64,000 nt of DNA from NCBI GenBank assembly GCA_934157235.1, contig CAKPHH010000003.1, forward strand, positions 62,001 through 126,000, written 5' to 3'. The DNA comes from an uncultured Bacilli bacterium (GTDB lineage: Bacteria; Bacillota_I; Bacilli_A; RF39; UBA660). Below the pieces are notes generated by a model. It ran no database searches. It saw nothing but the letters and a program-made list of their open reading frames with translations, and had not been told where the DNA came from. Shown piece by piece: positions 26,540-35,042 of this stretch (positions within the stretch are counted from its first letter, which is position 1; every line of letters begins with the position of its first letter). The position numbers and the translations under genes are program-made.

Positions 26540-26568
26540 ATTATAACATTTTTAGAATGATTACTTAA
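26540..26568 (-). promoter_or_regulatory. Promoter of the glucosaminidase gene
   Basis: On the minus strand TTAAGT (26568-26563), a 17-bp spacer and TATAAT (26545-26540) lie about 30 nt upstream of the start codon, which has GGAGG in front of it. The -35 is weak, as expected for an activator-dependent promoter. Confidence 0.6.
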
Positions 26569-26595
26569 CTTCTTTAAGTTTATTTATGGTATTTT

Positions 26596-26614
26596 GACAT
26601 GATTTGACATTTAC
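26596..26614 (-). promoter_or_regulatory. Envelope motif, copy 2
   Basis: The plus strand reads GACATGATTTGACATTTAC; the minus strand has TGTCAA-N4-TGTCAA, a perfect half-site repeat with a 10-bp period. It lies 87 nt upstream of the glucosaminidase start and about 30 bp upstream of the LCP gene promoter, so it could act both ways. Confidence 0.5.
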
Positions 26615-26644
26615 AGATTGAATTATATAAAGTAGGATAGAAAC

Positions 26645-26673
26645 TTGATATATTAGAAAAAATTGAGTATAAT
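26645..26673 (+). promoter_or_regulatory. Promoter of the LCP gene
   Basis: TTGATA (26645-26650), a 17-bp spacer and TATAAT (26668-26673) lie 38 nt upstream of the ATG at 26712. A second weaker possibility is TTGACA at 26604 with TATAAA at 26626. Confidence 0.8.
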
Positions 26674-26711
26674 ATTAGTTGTATAATTTGGACATTTGGA
26701 GGCTTTTAGGT

Positions 26712-28706
26712 ATGACTAAAGAAAAAGAAACAAAGAATAAACCAATATTAAAAATAGTAATCACAATATTATCAGTTATTGCACTTTTAAGTAGTGCTTT
26801 TGCGATATATGAATTATTAATGTTAGTATCGATTGAAGACATGCTTAGATACATAGTTATTGGAATCTTAATAATTCTAGATTTATTGATTATCCATAAG
26901 ACTAGAGGCATCTGGAAAAAAAGGCCTAAAAAGAAACGGTCTAAACGAATTGGATATATCATATTTATGGTTTTATATACTATTATTTGTATGGCTATTG
27001 GTCTTGTAATATTTTATGTATACGGAAAACTAGGTAATATGAATAAAGATAAAGTTATTTATTCTTCTAGTGTTGTGGTAATGGCAAATAAAGAAGTTAC
27101 TAAGATTAGTGATCTTAAGAATTTTAAGATTGGAGTACTTGATAAGAATAACAAAAAGTCACCTGATGGATATATTATTCCACAAGAAATTATTAAAGAT
27201 AACAAATTATATGATGAGAATGAAATTATTGATTATGGCGATTATCAATCAATGATTGCTGATTTATATGTAAAGAGTATTGATGCAGTTATTTTACCTA
27301 CTAATTATCCGTCAATGTTTGCTACTATTAGTGGATATGAAGAAATTGGTACGGATACTAAAATAATTGCAACTAAAGAAAAAGAAATGAAAAAGACTGA
27401 AACCAGTGAAGTTGAGACAGCCTCTACTGGTAAGTTAGTTACAGAGCCATTTACAATGTTACTTATGGGTATTGATTCTACCGATGAGGTACTTGAGAAA
27501 AATGCGATTGCGAATGGTGATACTTTAATAGTAGTTACTTTTAATCCTAAAACTTTAAATGCTACAATGTTATCTATTCCTCGAGATAGTTATGTACCTA
27601 TTGCTTGTTGGTCTAATAAAGCAGAAAATAAAATAACACATGCGGCAGGATATGGTAATGATTGTATAATAAATACAATTGAACAATACTTAGGTATTAA
27701 TATTGACTATTATGCGAAAATTAATTTTAAGGGTTTAGTTAAATTAGTTAATGCCGTTGATGGGGTTCAAATCGATGTAAAACAACAATTATGTACAGAT
27801 GATTCTTCTAGAGACGGTCAAATTTGTATTAATCCAGGTTATCAGACTCTAGATGGTGAACAAGCTTTAGTTTATGCCAGAAATAGAAAAGCATTAGTAA
27901 ATGGAGATTTCGGCAGAAATCAACATCAACAAGAAATTGTTATTGCTTTAGCAGATAAGATTAAAACTGTTAATAGTGTTTCTAAATTTATGGAGATTTT
28001 TGATACAGTTTCTAATAGTTTAGATACAAACTTAACAAAACAACAAATGTTATCATTCTATAATATAATTAAAGATATCGTTAAAAAGAGTTTATCATCA
28101 GATGAAGCTAACTTAATCAATATTCAACAATTATACTTAGCCGGAAATAGTCAAATGATTTATGATGAAAGAATGAGAATGGTATTATATAATTATATTC
28201 CAAATGAAAATAGTCGTAAGGATATAGTTCAAGCTATGAAAGAAAACTTAGAATTAGCTGAACATAAAGCTGTTACACAGTTTAATTTCTCTATTAATTC
28301 ACCTTATGAAAAAGAAGTTATTGGTAAAGGTCCTTATAGAACATCTAGTTTATATACTCTAGTTCCTAACTTTATAGGCAGTACAGAAGCTCAAGCCAGA
28401 GCAACTGCTAATAGATTGGGAATTTCGGTTGTATTTACTGGAGATAGTACAGGTATAGTTACAAATCAAAATTATCCAGCTTCGAAGAGAGTTGATTTAA
28501 TTAGAGGTAGCATTACATTAACATTATCTAATCCAAATAAAAAACCAGCAAAAAAAGATGATAAAGACGATAAGAAAGATGATAAAGGCGATAAGTCTGA
28601 TGACAATGACGATACTAAGAATGACGATAAGGGCGATAGTAAAAATGATGATAAATCTGATAACAATACTGGCGGAGCGTCAACTGGTAGCAACACTACA
28701 GAATAG
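26712..28706 (+). CDS. LytR-CpsA-Psr (LCP) family glycan transferase with PASTA domain
   Basis: Three hydrophobic spans lie in the first 105 residues. A solute-binding-protein-like segment follows (about 115-235: KEVTKISDLKNFKIGV, DLYVKSIDAVIL). The LCP catalytic domain is at about 250-430 (LLMGIDSTDE, LSIPRDSYVPI, KITHAAGYG, LVNAVDGVQIDV, ALVYARNRK). One PASTA repeat is at about 548-610, and the tail is about 50 residues of Asp/Lys repeats. LCP enzymes attach teichoic acids or capsule to peptidoglycan, using the polyprenyl-linked glycan as donor. The start at 26712 has TGGAGG 9 nt upstream. The N-terminal extra domain is uncommon in well-studied LCP proteins. Confidence 0.88.
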   Translation: MTKEKETKNKPILKIVITILSVIALLSSAFAIYELLMLVSIEDMLRYIVIGILIILDLLIIHKTRGIWKKRPKKKRSKRIGYIIFMVLYTIICMAIGLVIFYVYGKLGNMNKDKVIYSSSVVVMANKEVTKISDLKNFKIGVLDKNNKKSPDGYIIPQEIIKDNKLYDENEIIDYGDYQSMIADLYVKSIDAVILPTNYPSMFATISGYEEIGTDTKIIATKEKEMKKTETSEVETASTGKLVTEPFTMLLMGIDSTDEVLEKNAIANGDTLIVVTFNPKTLNATMLSIPRDSYVPIACWSNKAENKITHAAGYGNDCIINTIEQYLGINIDYYAKINFKGLVKLVNAVDGVQIDVKQQLCTDDSSRDGQICINPGYQTLDGEQALVYARNRKALVNGDFGRNQHQQEIVIALADKIKTVNSVSKFMEIFDTVSNSLDTNLTKQQMLSFYNIIKDIVKKSLSSDEANLINIQQLYLAGNSQMIYDERMRMVLYNYIPNENSRKDIVQAMKENLELAEHKAVTQFNFSINSPYEKEVIGKGPYRTSSLYTLVPNFIGSTEAQARATANRLGISVVFTGDSTGIVTNQNYPASKRVDLIRGSITLTLSNPNKKPAKKDDKDDKKDDKGDKSDDNDDTKNDDKGDSKNDDKSDNNTGGASTGSNTTE

Positions 28707-28712
28707 CACAAT

Positions 28713-28747
28713 AAAAGAACATTTCAATTTTGAAATGTTCTTTTTTT
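28713..28747. terminator. Bidirectional terminator between convergent genes
   Basis: A near-perfect 15-bp stem (AAAAGAACATTTCAA and its complement) with a tiny TT-centred loop is followed by T7 on the plus strand and has an A/T flank on the other side. It serves the LCP gene and the gene ending at 28746. Confidence 0.9.
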
Positions 28748-29369
28748 ATTTTAATTCTACTAAGTATAGTTTTTTATCTTTATTAACAAATACTAGGTTA
28801 GCCTCTTTTTGATAGTTTGCAAATTCTTCATCAGTATAATCCCAACTAACTTTCACTTTATAAGCATTTTCATCAATTATATTATTGTAAGTAAAAGAGG
28901 TTTTTTCGATATTATCTACTGTTACTGTATTTACGGTAGGTAGACTTTGTTTTCTGTTGTTATAGACATTGCTTTCAACATACTTGTAAAATGTATCCTC
29001 GGCGTTTTCTAAGAAGTTATTTAAAATATCAGGGTAAACTATATCTACTCCACCAACGTCTGTCTTAGCAGTTTTGTCAGATAGCGAATAGAAATCAACG
29101 ATAAACATTTCAGCTAATTTAGAGGCATAGTCTTCATAATTAACTTTATCTTTTTCTAAGATTTTTACTAAGTCTTTAAATAACGCTTGATACTTTTTAC
29201 TCTTATTGTCTTTAAGAACATAACCATACTCTTTTATTTCTTTTAGTACTTTTGCTTCCTTTATAGTTGGCTTAGAAAAGGCTTTATAAGCAAATATAGA
29301 AGCTACTGTTAATAGTATTACTATTAAAGCAATTATTAGGATTACTTTAACTCTTTTTTTTAGTTTCAT
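28746..29369 (-). CDS. Single-span membrane-anchored protein of unknown function
   Basis: This 207-residue protein has one N-terminal span (VILIIALIVILLTVASIFAY) and a soluble extracytoplasmic domain of about 170 residues with no cysteine and no motif I recognise. It overlaps the end of the second LTA-synthase-like gene by 23 nt and is translated after it. A helper or regulator of that enzyme is the simplest reading, but this is inference from position only. The terminator at its 3' end closes the operon. Confidence 0.65.
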   Translation of the reverse strand: MKLKKRVKVILIIALIVILLTVASIFAYKAFSKPTIKEAKVLKEIKEYGYVLKDNKSKKYQALFKDLVKILEKDKVNYEDYASKLAEMFIVDFYSLSDKTAKTDVGGVDIVYPDILNNFLENAEDTFYKYVESNVYNNRKQSLPTVNTVTVDNIEKTSFTYNNIIDENAYKVKVSWDYTDEEFANYQKEANLVFVNKDKKLYLVELK

Positions 29370-31458
29370 TATTATTCCCCTTTTCTACTTGTTCTATTGT
29401 AATTTTATTTTCTTCATTCTTATCTAAGAGGTTGAAGACAATTATATTATTTGAAACATCTAATAAATTATTAGTATACTCAGTATTCTTTTTTATTTCT
29501 TCTTCGCTTATAGCTTCACCATTTAAGGATAGATATTCTATTTTTTGGCTATTATAATAAGCTTTATTAGTAACCCAGTTTCCATTAGGGAAGCAAACTA
29601 TGTTACTACCAAGTACGTTAAAGATATCGTTACCTAATTGATATTCATTATAGAAACCAAACATGTTACCAAGTGTTGGCATAGCGTCATACATACCCAT
29701 AACTTCTTTTACTTCCATATTGTACTTTGTACCAGCCATATCTTTGGTCCAAATTATGAATGGTACTTTGCGACCTAATTCATATTGATATGAATCATAT
29801 TCTTTGTAATTTGGATCATTTTTATCTAAAATAGAATTAGTTTCTTTATTGTAATTGTATAATAAATTATAATCTTTTCTAGGTAATCTGGCATCATGGT
29901 CACCATATAAGACAATAACTGTATCATCTAGTAAACCATTTGTTTCTAAATCTTCAAGTAGTTGGCCCAAGGCACTATCAGCATAATGAACGGATTTAAA
30001 ATAGTTTCCTAATTTTGTACCTTCCATATAGGGATGAGATATTTCTTCAGTTGTGCCATCTTCTTTAGTGATAGTTTCTTTCATATCTACGGCGAACTCT
30101 CCATACTTAGCAGTATCAGAGAATGGTGTATGGTTTGTTAACATGATCATAACACCATACCAGTTATCATATTTGTTATTGATATTAACTAGCTTAGGAA
30201 TAGATTGTTTAAAGAATTCTTTATCTGATAAACCTAGTCCAATTGAAGTCTCTGGTGTTACTTCGTAATCGCTCTTACTATAGAATTTTTTATAGCCTAG
30301 GCTCTTATGCATAGTACGACGATTCCAAAAATCAGCTTTGTTAGCATGCATACTAAATGTATAATATCCTTGTTCACTTAATAGTTTAGGAATTGAATTA
30401 TAAGTTCTGTTATAGTAAGCAACAAAGGCTGTACCTGACTTAGTTGGCATTAGTGATGTTGAAAAAGTTAATTCTGTATCACTACTTGTTCCTACACTAA
30501 CTTGGGAATAAAAGTTTGAGAAGTACATTCCTTCTTTAGCTAATTTATTTAAAGTAGGACTTACTGCTTCTCCATTAAATTCTAATCCAATAACGTTATT
30601 TTGCATACTTTCAGCATGAATTACTAGAATATTCTTGTCTTTAAAGATATTAGTATATTCATTAGTCTTTTGCCCTTTTCTATTAGCAAAATAGTCATTG
30701 AAGCTTTTCTTAGCTTTATCATAACCGAACATAGAATTTAGTTTTGGTTGAATGGAAGTAATTAAATCATTACTTTGATAAATATATATACCAAATCTAG
30801 TAACGATATATTCTTTATTCCATTGTTTTACAAATCTTGAAACATCTAATGATGTAAGTGTTATAATAAATAGACCTAAAATAGCAGATCCAGTAATAAG
30901 AGTCTTAGTCATTTTCTTTTTACGCTCTGTTTTAGTTTCGATCTTCTTATAATAATTTTTCTTTTTTAATTTAATATGAACAAAAATTAAAACCAAAGGT
31001 CCAATCACATATATTAAATCTTTTAGTTGTAAGACATTTTCAACAACAGCATCACCGACATCACCAATATATTGTGTAAGAGATAGCATTGATACTGATG
31101 CAAAAGATGAATAGAATGTGTAATATACAGAGTTAATCATACATATTCCACTTAGGAATATGTCTAGTATCAAGTAATATGTAAATCTATTTTTAGGATG
31201 GAATAAATACCCAAATGAACCTAAAATAACAATTACAGCTAAATCTCCCATTATAGCTTTTATTGATAAGTAATTTGCTAGAGAATTGATACAAAAAAAT
31301 CTTAAGATTGTGGCATTTAATAAGCAAGTAATCATATATGTTATAAATATTTGATTGTTTTTGATATACTTGCTAATGACTTTTTTTTCTTTAGCATTTA
31401 TTAGGGACTTTTTTATTTTGTCAAATGTATTTTGACATCTATATTTTATTCTTTTCAT
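29347..31458 (-). CDS. LTA-synthase-family phosphoglycerol transferase
   Basis: This 703-residue protein has five N-terminal spans (residues about 30-210), then an extracellular sulfatase-fold domain. It has LVIHAESMQNN near residue 282 (metal Glu), VGTSSDTEL near residue 323 (nucleophile region), LYGDHDARLPR near residue 517 (metal Asp-His) and LTNHTPFSD. LtaS-type enzymes polymerise glycerol phosphate from phosphatidylglycerol onto a glycolipid; related family members make other phosphoglycerol additions. This is the second such domain in the window besides the PssA fusion. It has its own strong promoter and the envelope motif. Confidence 0.88.
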   Translation of the reverse strand: MKRIKYRCQNTFDKIKKSLINAKEKKVISKYIKNNQIFITYMITCLLNATILRFFCINSLANYLSIKAIMGDLAVIVILGSFGYLFHPKNRFTYYLILDIFLSGICMINSVYYTFYSSFASVSMLSLTQYIGDVGDAVVENVLQLKDLIYVIGPLVLIFVHIKLKKKNYYKKIETKTERKKKMTKTLITGSAILGLFIITLTSLDVSRFVKQWNKEYIVTRFGIYIYQSNDLITSIQPKLNSMFGYDKAKKSFNDYFANRKGQKTNEYTNIFKDKNILVIHAESMQNNVIGLEFNGEAVSPTLNKLAKEGMYFSNFYSQVSVGTSSDTELTFSTSLMPTKSGTAFVAYYNRTYNSIPKLLSEQGYYTFSMHANKADFWNRRTMHKSLGYKKFYSKSDYEVTPETSIGLGLSDKEFFKQSIPKLVNINNKYDNWYGVMIMLTNHTPFSDTAKYGEFAVDMKETITKEDGTTEEISHPYMEGTKLGNYFKSVHYADSALGQLLEDLETNGLLDDTVIVLYGDHDARLPRKDYNLLYNYNKETNSILDKNDPNYKEYDSYQYELGRKVPFIIWTKDMAGTKYNMEVKEVMGMYDAMPTLGNMFGFYNEYQLGNDIFNVLGSNIVCFPNGNWVTNKAYYNSQKIEYLSLNGEAISEEEIKKNTEYTNNLLDVSNNIIVFNLLDKNEENKITIEQVEKGNNNETKKKS

Positions 31459-31478
31459 TTCTCAAACCTCACGGTTAT

Positions 31479-31507
31479 ATTATAGCATTATAAGAAAATT
31501 TTTTCAA
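31479..31507 (-). promoter_or_regulatory. Promoter of the LTA-synthase-like gene
   Basis: On the minus strand TTGAAA (31507-31502), 17 bp and TATAAT (31484-31479) lie about 20 nt upstream of the start codon. A second TATAAT lies 11 bp upstream of it. Confidence 0.7.
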
Positions 31508-31541
31508 TCTTTGCAAGTAAAAAGTACCTTTCTATAGTCAA

Positions 31542-31560
31542 GACATTCTAACACATTTAG
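31542..31560 (-). promoter_or_regulatory. Envelope motif, copy 3
   Basis: The plus strand reads GACATTCTAACACATTTAG; the minus strand has TGTGTT-N4-TGTCTT. The first eight bases match copy 1 exactly, and the end differs only by a missing A. It is 84 nt upstream of the LTA-synthase-like start codon, in the same orientation as the other two copies relative to their minus-strand genes. Confidence 0.45.
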
Positions 31561-31613
31561 ATTTTATGTTGCTTAACTATAAAAAGATACTTATTTTATT
31601 TATTTGATTGGGC

Positions 31614-32435
31614 CTATTCTAAGGCTTTTTTATTTTGATAACTACCAGCATTTATTACTAAGCCTAGGACAAATATGTAAGATAACATATAAACCCATAA
31701 TAGAAGGATTATAATATTAGACATACTTCCATAGAAAATATCATACTTAGTAAAAGTATTTAGGTAGAAGGAATATATTTCTGAACAGATAATCCAACTG
31801 ATTGTTGTAAATATAGCGCCATGGGTTGTTGTAGAACCTTCTATTTCTTCATCTGGAGCAATTACATAGATTAGTTTGATATTGAAATAAATTATTATGA
31901 TACTTATTGGGTATTTTAATAACTTATATATTTTGTAAAAGAAAAGTACTGTCTTAGAGTTATCAAAAGATGTAGTAAGTAAACTAAATATGCTATCACC
32001 AAAGACTGGAACTATTAAAAGGAAGAAGATTATTTCAACTAGGACAAAAGTCATCATAATAGCTTTTATTCGACGTCTAATTACATCACGAGGAGTTATT
32101 TTATAGATTTCATTGGAAGCGACTATTATGGAATGAGTACCATTAGAAGCTAAAATGAAAGCTGAGAAAAAGAAGACACCAATATTAAAGTTTAGCCCTT
32201 CTCCTGATAAAATACTTTCAATAAAGTTTTCTACTCCATCAGGAACAGAAACATTTAGAGCACTTTGAATAACCTCTACAGAGATAGATAGTTTTGTCGC
32301 TATAGCTCCTAATAAAGCAATTATAGGAATTAGTGACATGACAAAGAAAAAAGCGAGATGTCCGGGTAGTATTCTCATTTCAGGCTTTTTGATTAATTCA
32401 GTTGCTTTTTTTAAGAACCCTTTTGCTCGCTCCAT
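31614..32435 (-). CDS. YihY/BrkB-family membrane protein
   Basis: This 273-residue protein has six predicted spans and the family pattern: PGHLAFFFVMSLIPIIALLGA at the N-terminus, an FFSAFILASNGTHSIIVASNEIYK segment near residue 95, RRRIKAIMMTF, and a C-terminal GSMSNIIILLLWVYMLSYIFVLG. Family members are widespread; the older name ribonuclease BN is a misassignment, and the true role (transport or envelope lipid handling) is not settled. It lies 13 nt downstream of the GGDEF gene and probably shares its transcript. Confidence 0.88.
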   Translation of the reverse strand: MERAKGFLKKATELIKKPEMRILPGHLAFFFVMSLIPIIALLGAIATKLSISVEVIQSALNVSVPDGVENFIESILSGEGLNFNIGVFFFSAFILASNGTHSIIVASNEIYKITPRDVIRRRIKAIMMTFVLVEIIFFLLIVPVFGDSIFSLLTTSFDNSKTVLFFYKIYKLLKYPISIIIIYFNIKLIYVIAPDEEIEGSTTTHGAIFTTISWIICSEIYSFYLNTFTKYDIFYGSMSNIIILLLWVYMLSYIFVLGLVINAGSYQNKKALE

Positions 32436-32448
32436 TTTTATCGACCTC

Positions 32449-34491
32449 TTATTTTAAATCTTCTTTATTTGCTATCATTTGAATAGTTGCTTCATTAATA
32501 GCGTCATCTAAAGTTTTTATTTTATCTAAAATCATACTATAACCAACGGCTGCTCCAAATTCATGTGGAAGGCCTTTCATTTCTTTAGCTATTTTCTTGG
32601 TATAAGTTTCTACTTGTCTTTCACTATAACCAACTAAATAAATTAAGAATTCATTACCATCAGTACGCATTATTTCACTATTTTCTAGTTGAGTATTAAC
32701 TAAGATACCAGCTGCTTTAATGATTAATTGGTCTCCTTCTTCATGACCAAAATTATCATTTACATATTTGACATTATTTAAATCAACCATAACAATGGCT
32801 TGTGGGAATACATTACATTCTTCCCATTCTGGCATTTTAGCGTTTAAGTAATTTCTATTTTTTAATGATGTTAACATATCTGTATACTTATGTCTTTCAC
32901 TAACTTTTACTTTTTTAACTTTTCTCTTTTTCTTTAGAATTAGATACATTATTAGTAAAATGATTAGTGGGATAAAGACAATTGCTAAAACAATAGTATA
33001 TACTTGTTGGAATGTTGAACCTTCTAAAATAGAAGCATGTAAGTTTTCAATACCAGCATTACGATAATTGTAATATGAGTTAGTATTTATAATATAGTTG
33101 AATAAATCATAGAAGGCTTCGTTATCCTTTTTAACCATAAATTTATAATCATTTAACATATTATCTATATATAGAAGGTTAAAGCTTTTAAATTTAGTAG
33201 TTTGATAATTATTATATATTTCTCTATCTAGAACTATCATTTTATTTGATGCATTAGCTAGTAATTGATCTATATTGTCATAACCTTTGATATTAGCACG
33301 AGAATTTGTTGAGAAATAGTTATATAAAGAATCTTCTTTTAACATAACTATATCTTGGCCTTTTAAACTTTCAAAGGAGTTAACAATATGATTATCTTTT
33401 TGATAGCCTAGAACTACGTATTGTTCAATAAAGGTTGATAAAGTTGCATAATATTTATCATTGTTGTAGTTATAATAGTCAAAATAAACATCTATTTCAC
33501 CTTTATCAATAGCTTTTTGTAATTCTTCTTTAGACTTATATTCTTTGTATTTAAAGTTAATATCAGCCAAACGTGAAATACGATCTACATATTCCCCTGC
33601 TATACCGGCTAGTTTTCCATTTACTAGTACTTCATAAGGAGCATTAGTAACAAAACCATAGGTATAGTTTTTAGAGATTAGGGAAGCTTTCGTTTTGGCA
33701 CTTAGATTATTCTTTAGTAAGTAATAATCTAGGTAAGCTTTATTGTACTCTTTAGTATAGACAGTTAAACGCCATTTATTATAATATTTAGTTACTATTT
33801 TATTTAATTCTTCATTATTATTACTTAGAGTTAGGACTATTTGTTTTTTCATCTCAGTTAAGTAATAATTAATGTAGTATTTATTTTTTTCAATTGTATA
33901 GTCTAGGTACATAATATTTGGTACGACAATCATGTTCACTTCATTGTTATCTAAGGCAGTATATAGAGTTTGAATGTCTTTATAGGACTTATATGATAAG
34001 TTATTACCACCTTTTAAGTAGTAACTTATTTCATCAGCATCATCTTCAAAAACTCCGAAGATAATATTACGCATATCTTTAGTACTATTTATTCTTTCAT
34101 AGTTTTTTCCAACTATGATGTAGTTATCATTGAATAGGAATAAATTATTCTTACTTAGAGTGGCATCATTATCTAATATTTCAATACGATAACTTTCTGT
34201 TTTTGGAGTTGAGGTCTTTAAATAAGGAATTCTGTTGAATTCAATACCAACATTTTTTTGAAAATCATCTAGGAAATTAAAGATTACGCCATCGCCATTC
34301 ATACCATATAAAGGATAATCGTTTATAACTTCAAAGTCATAAGTTTTATCTTTGTTCTTTTCAACCCATTTTTTTTCGGCAACTGTTAAAGTTGTCGTCT
34401 TATCTTCTTTGTTATAATGACGATAAACCAAGACAAATAAAACACTCGCTATTACTAATGGGATTAAAATCACTAATGCTTTTTTTCTCAT
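32449..34491 (-). CDS. Membrane sensor with solute-binding domains and a degenerate GGDEF domain
   Basis: An N-terminal span is followed by an extracytoplasmic region of about 450 residues with two bacterial solute-binding-like units (the second contains GEYVDRISRLADINFKYKEY). A second span at about 500-520 precedes a cytoplasmic GGDEF domain (DMLTSLKNRNYLN, DLNNVKYVNDNFGHEEGD). The signature is TDGNEF near residue 612, where active diguanylate cyclases have GGDEF or GGEEF, so GTP turnover is doubtful; it may bind GTP or act as a scaffold. It starts within the ATGA overlap with the gene before it. Ligand unknown. Confidence 0.85.
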   Translation of the reverse strand: MRKKALVILIPLVIASVLFVLVYRHYNKEDKTTTLTVAEKKWVEKNKDKTYDFEVINDYPLYGMNGDGVIFNFLDDFQKNVGIEFNRIPYLKTSTPKTESYRIEILDNDATLSKNNLFLFNDNYIIVGKNYERINSTKDMRNIIFGVFEDDADEISYYLKGGNNLSYKSYKDIQTLYTALDNNEVNMIVVPNIMYLDYTIEKNKYYINYYLTEMKKQIVLTLSNNNEELNKIVTKYYNKWRLTVYTKEYNKAYLDYYLLKNNLSAKTKASLISKNYTYGFVTNAPYEVLVNGKLAGIAGEYVDRISRLADINFKYKEYKSKEELQKAIDKGEIDVYFDYYNYNNDKYYATLSTFIEQYVVLGYQKDNHIVNSFESLKGQDIVMLKEDSLYNYFSTNSRANIKGYDNIDQLLANASNKMIVLDREIYNNYQTTKFKSFNLLYIDNMLNDYKFMVKKDNEAFYDLFNYIINTNSYYNYRNAGIENLHASILEGSTFQQVYTIVLAIVFIPLIILLIMYLILKKKRKVKKVKVSERHKYTDMLTSLKNRNYLNAKMPEWEECNVFPQAIVMVDLNNVKYVNDNFGHEEGDQLIIKAAGILVNTQLENSEIMRTDGNEFLIYLVGYSERQVETYTKKIAKEMKGLPHEFGAAVGYSMILDKIKTLDDAINEATIQMIANKEDLK

Positions 34492-34958
34492 TTGGCACTT
34501 CCTGTTCTATTTTTTGTCCAAGTTATGCTACTTTTACTATGATGTTTGTAGCCTATAATTGGAAATTCAGTGGAAGTTTCTTCTTTAGTTACAAAAATTT
34601 GGAAGTCATAAAATTTTCTTTGAGCTTCACTGAATACTTCTAAGGACTTATCGCCATATTTTTTGGCAGTATCTACAGAAACTTCTGGAGCAACTGTAAT
34701 AATTAGTTCGACAGTTTTCCCAGAAACACGATAAGTAACATTTCTAACGGCATCTTCTTTAAATTTATCTTTTAAATTCGTAGAAGTTTTATTAGATATA
34801 GGTACTTTTTCAATTCCATCTAATCTATTCCCATAAATTGCTTTACCTGAATTTGGAAATAAAACGGTTTTTATTGGAATTAATAATACTACAAATAATA
34901 GGAAAACTCCTATGACAATAAATATCTTTTTATTTTTCTTTATATATTTCAAAATCAT
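34488..34958 (-). CDS. Small membrane-anchored protein upstream of the GGDEF sensor
   Basis: About 156 residues: one N-terminal span (IFIVIGVFLLFVVLLIPI), then a soluble domain of about 120 residues with TYRVSGKTVELIITVAPEV and a YDFQIFVTKEE segment. I do not recognise the family. Its TGA stop overlaps the start codon of the GGDEF sensor (ATGA), so the two are translationally coupled and may work together. I chose the ATG at 34958, with AGGA a few bases upstream; a GTG one codon earlier is also possible. Confidence 0.65.
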   Translation of the reverse strand: MILKYIKKNKKIFIVIGVFLLFVVLLIPIKTVLFPNSGKAIYGNRLDGIEKVPISNKTSTNLKDKFKEDAVRNVTYRVSGKTVELIITVAPEVSVDTAKKYGDKSLEVFSEAQRKFYDFQIFVTKEETSTEFPIIGYKHHSKSSITWTKNRTGSAK

Positions 34959-34975
34959 CACATCCTAGTATTTTT

Positions 34976-35004
34976 ATTATACATCATATATATGCCTTTT
35001 TCAA
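34976..35004 (-). promoter_or_regulatory. Promoter of the GGDEF sensor operon
   Basis: On the minus strand TTGAAA (35004-34999), 17 bp and TATAAT (34981-34976) lie about 18 nt upstream of the first start codon. Confidence 0.75.
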
Positions 35005-35042
35005 TTGGCAAATTGTTAGAGTATTTAGGTGTTATTTAAAAA

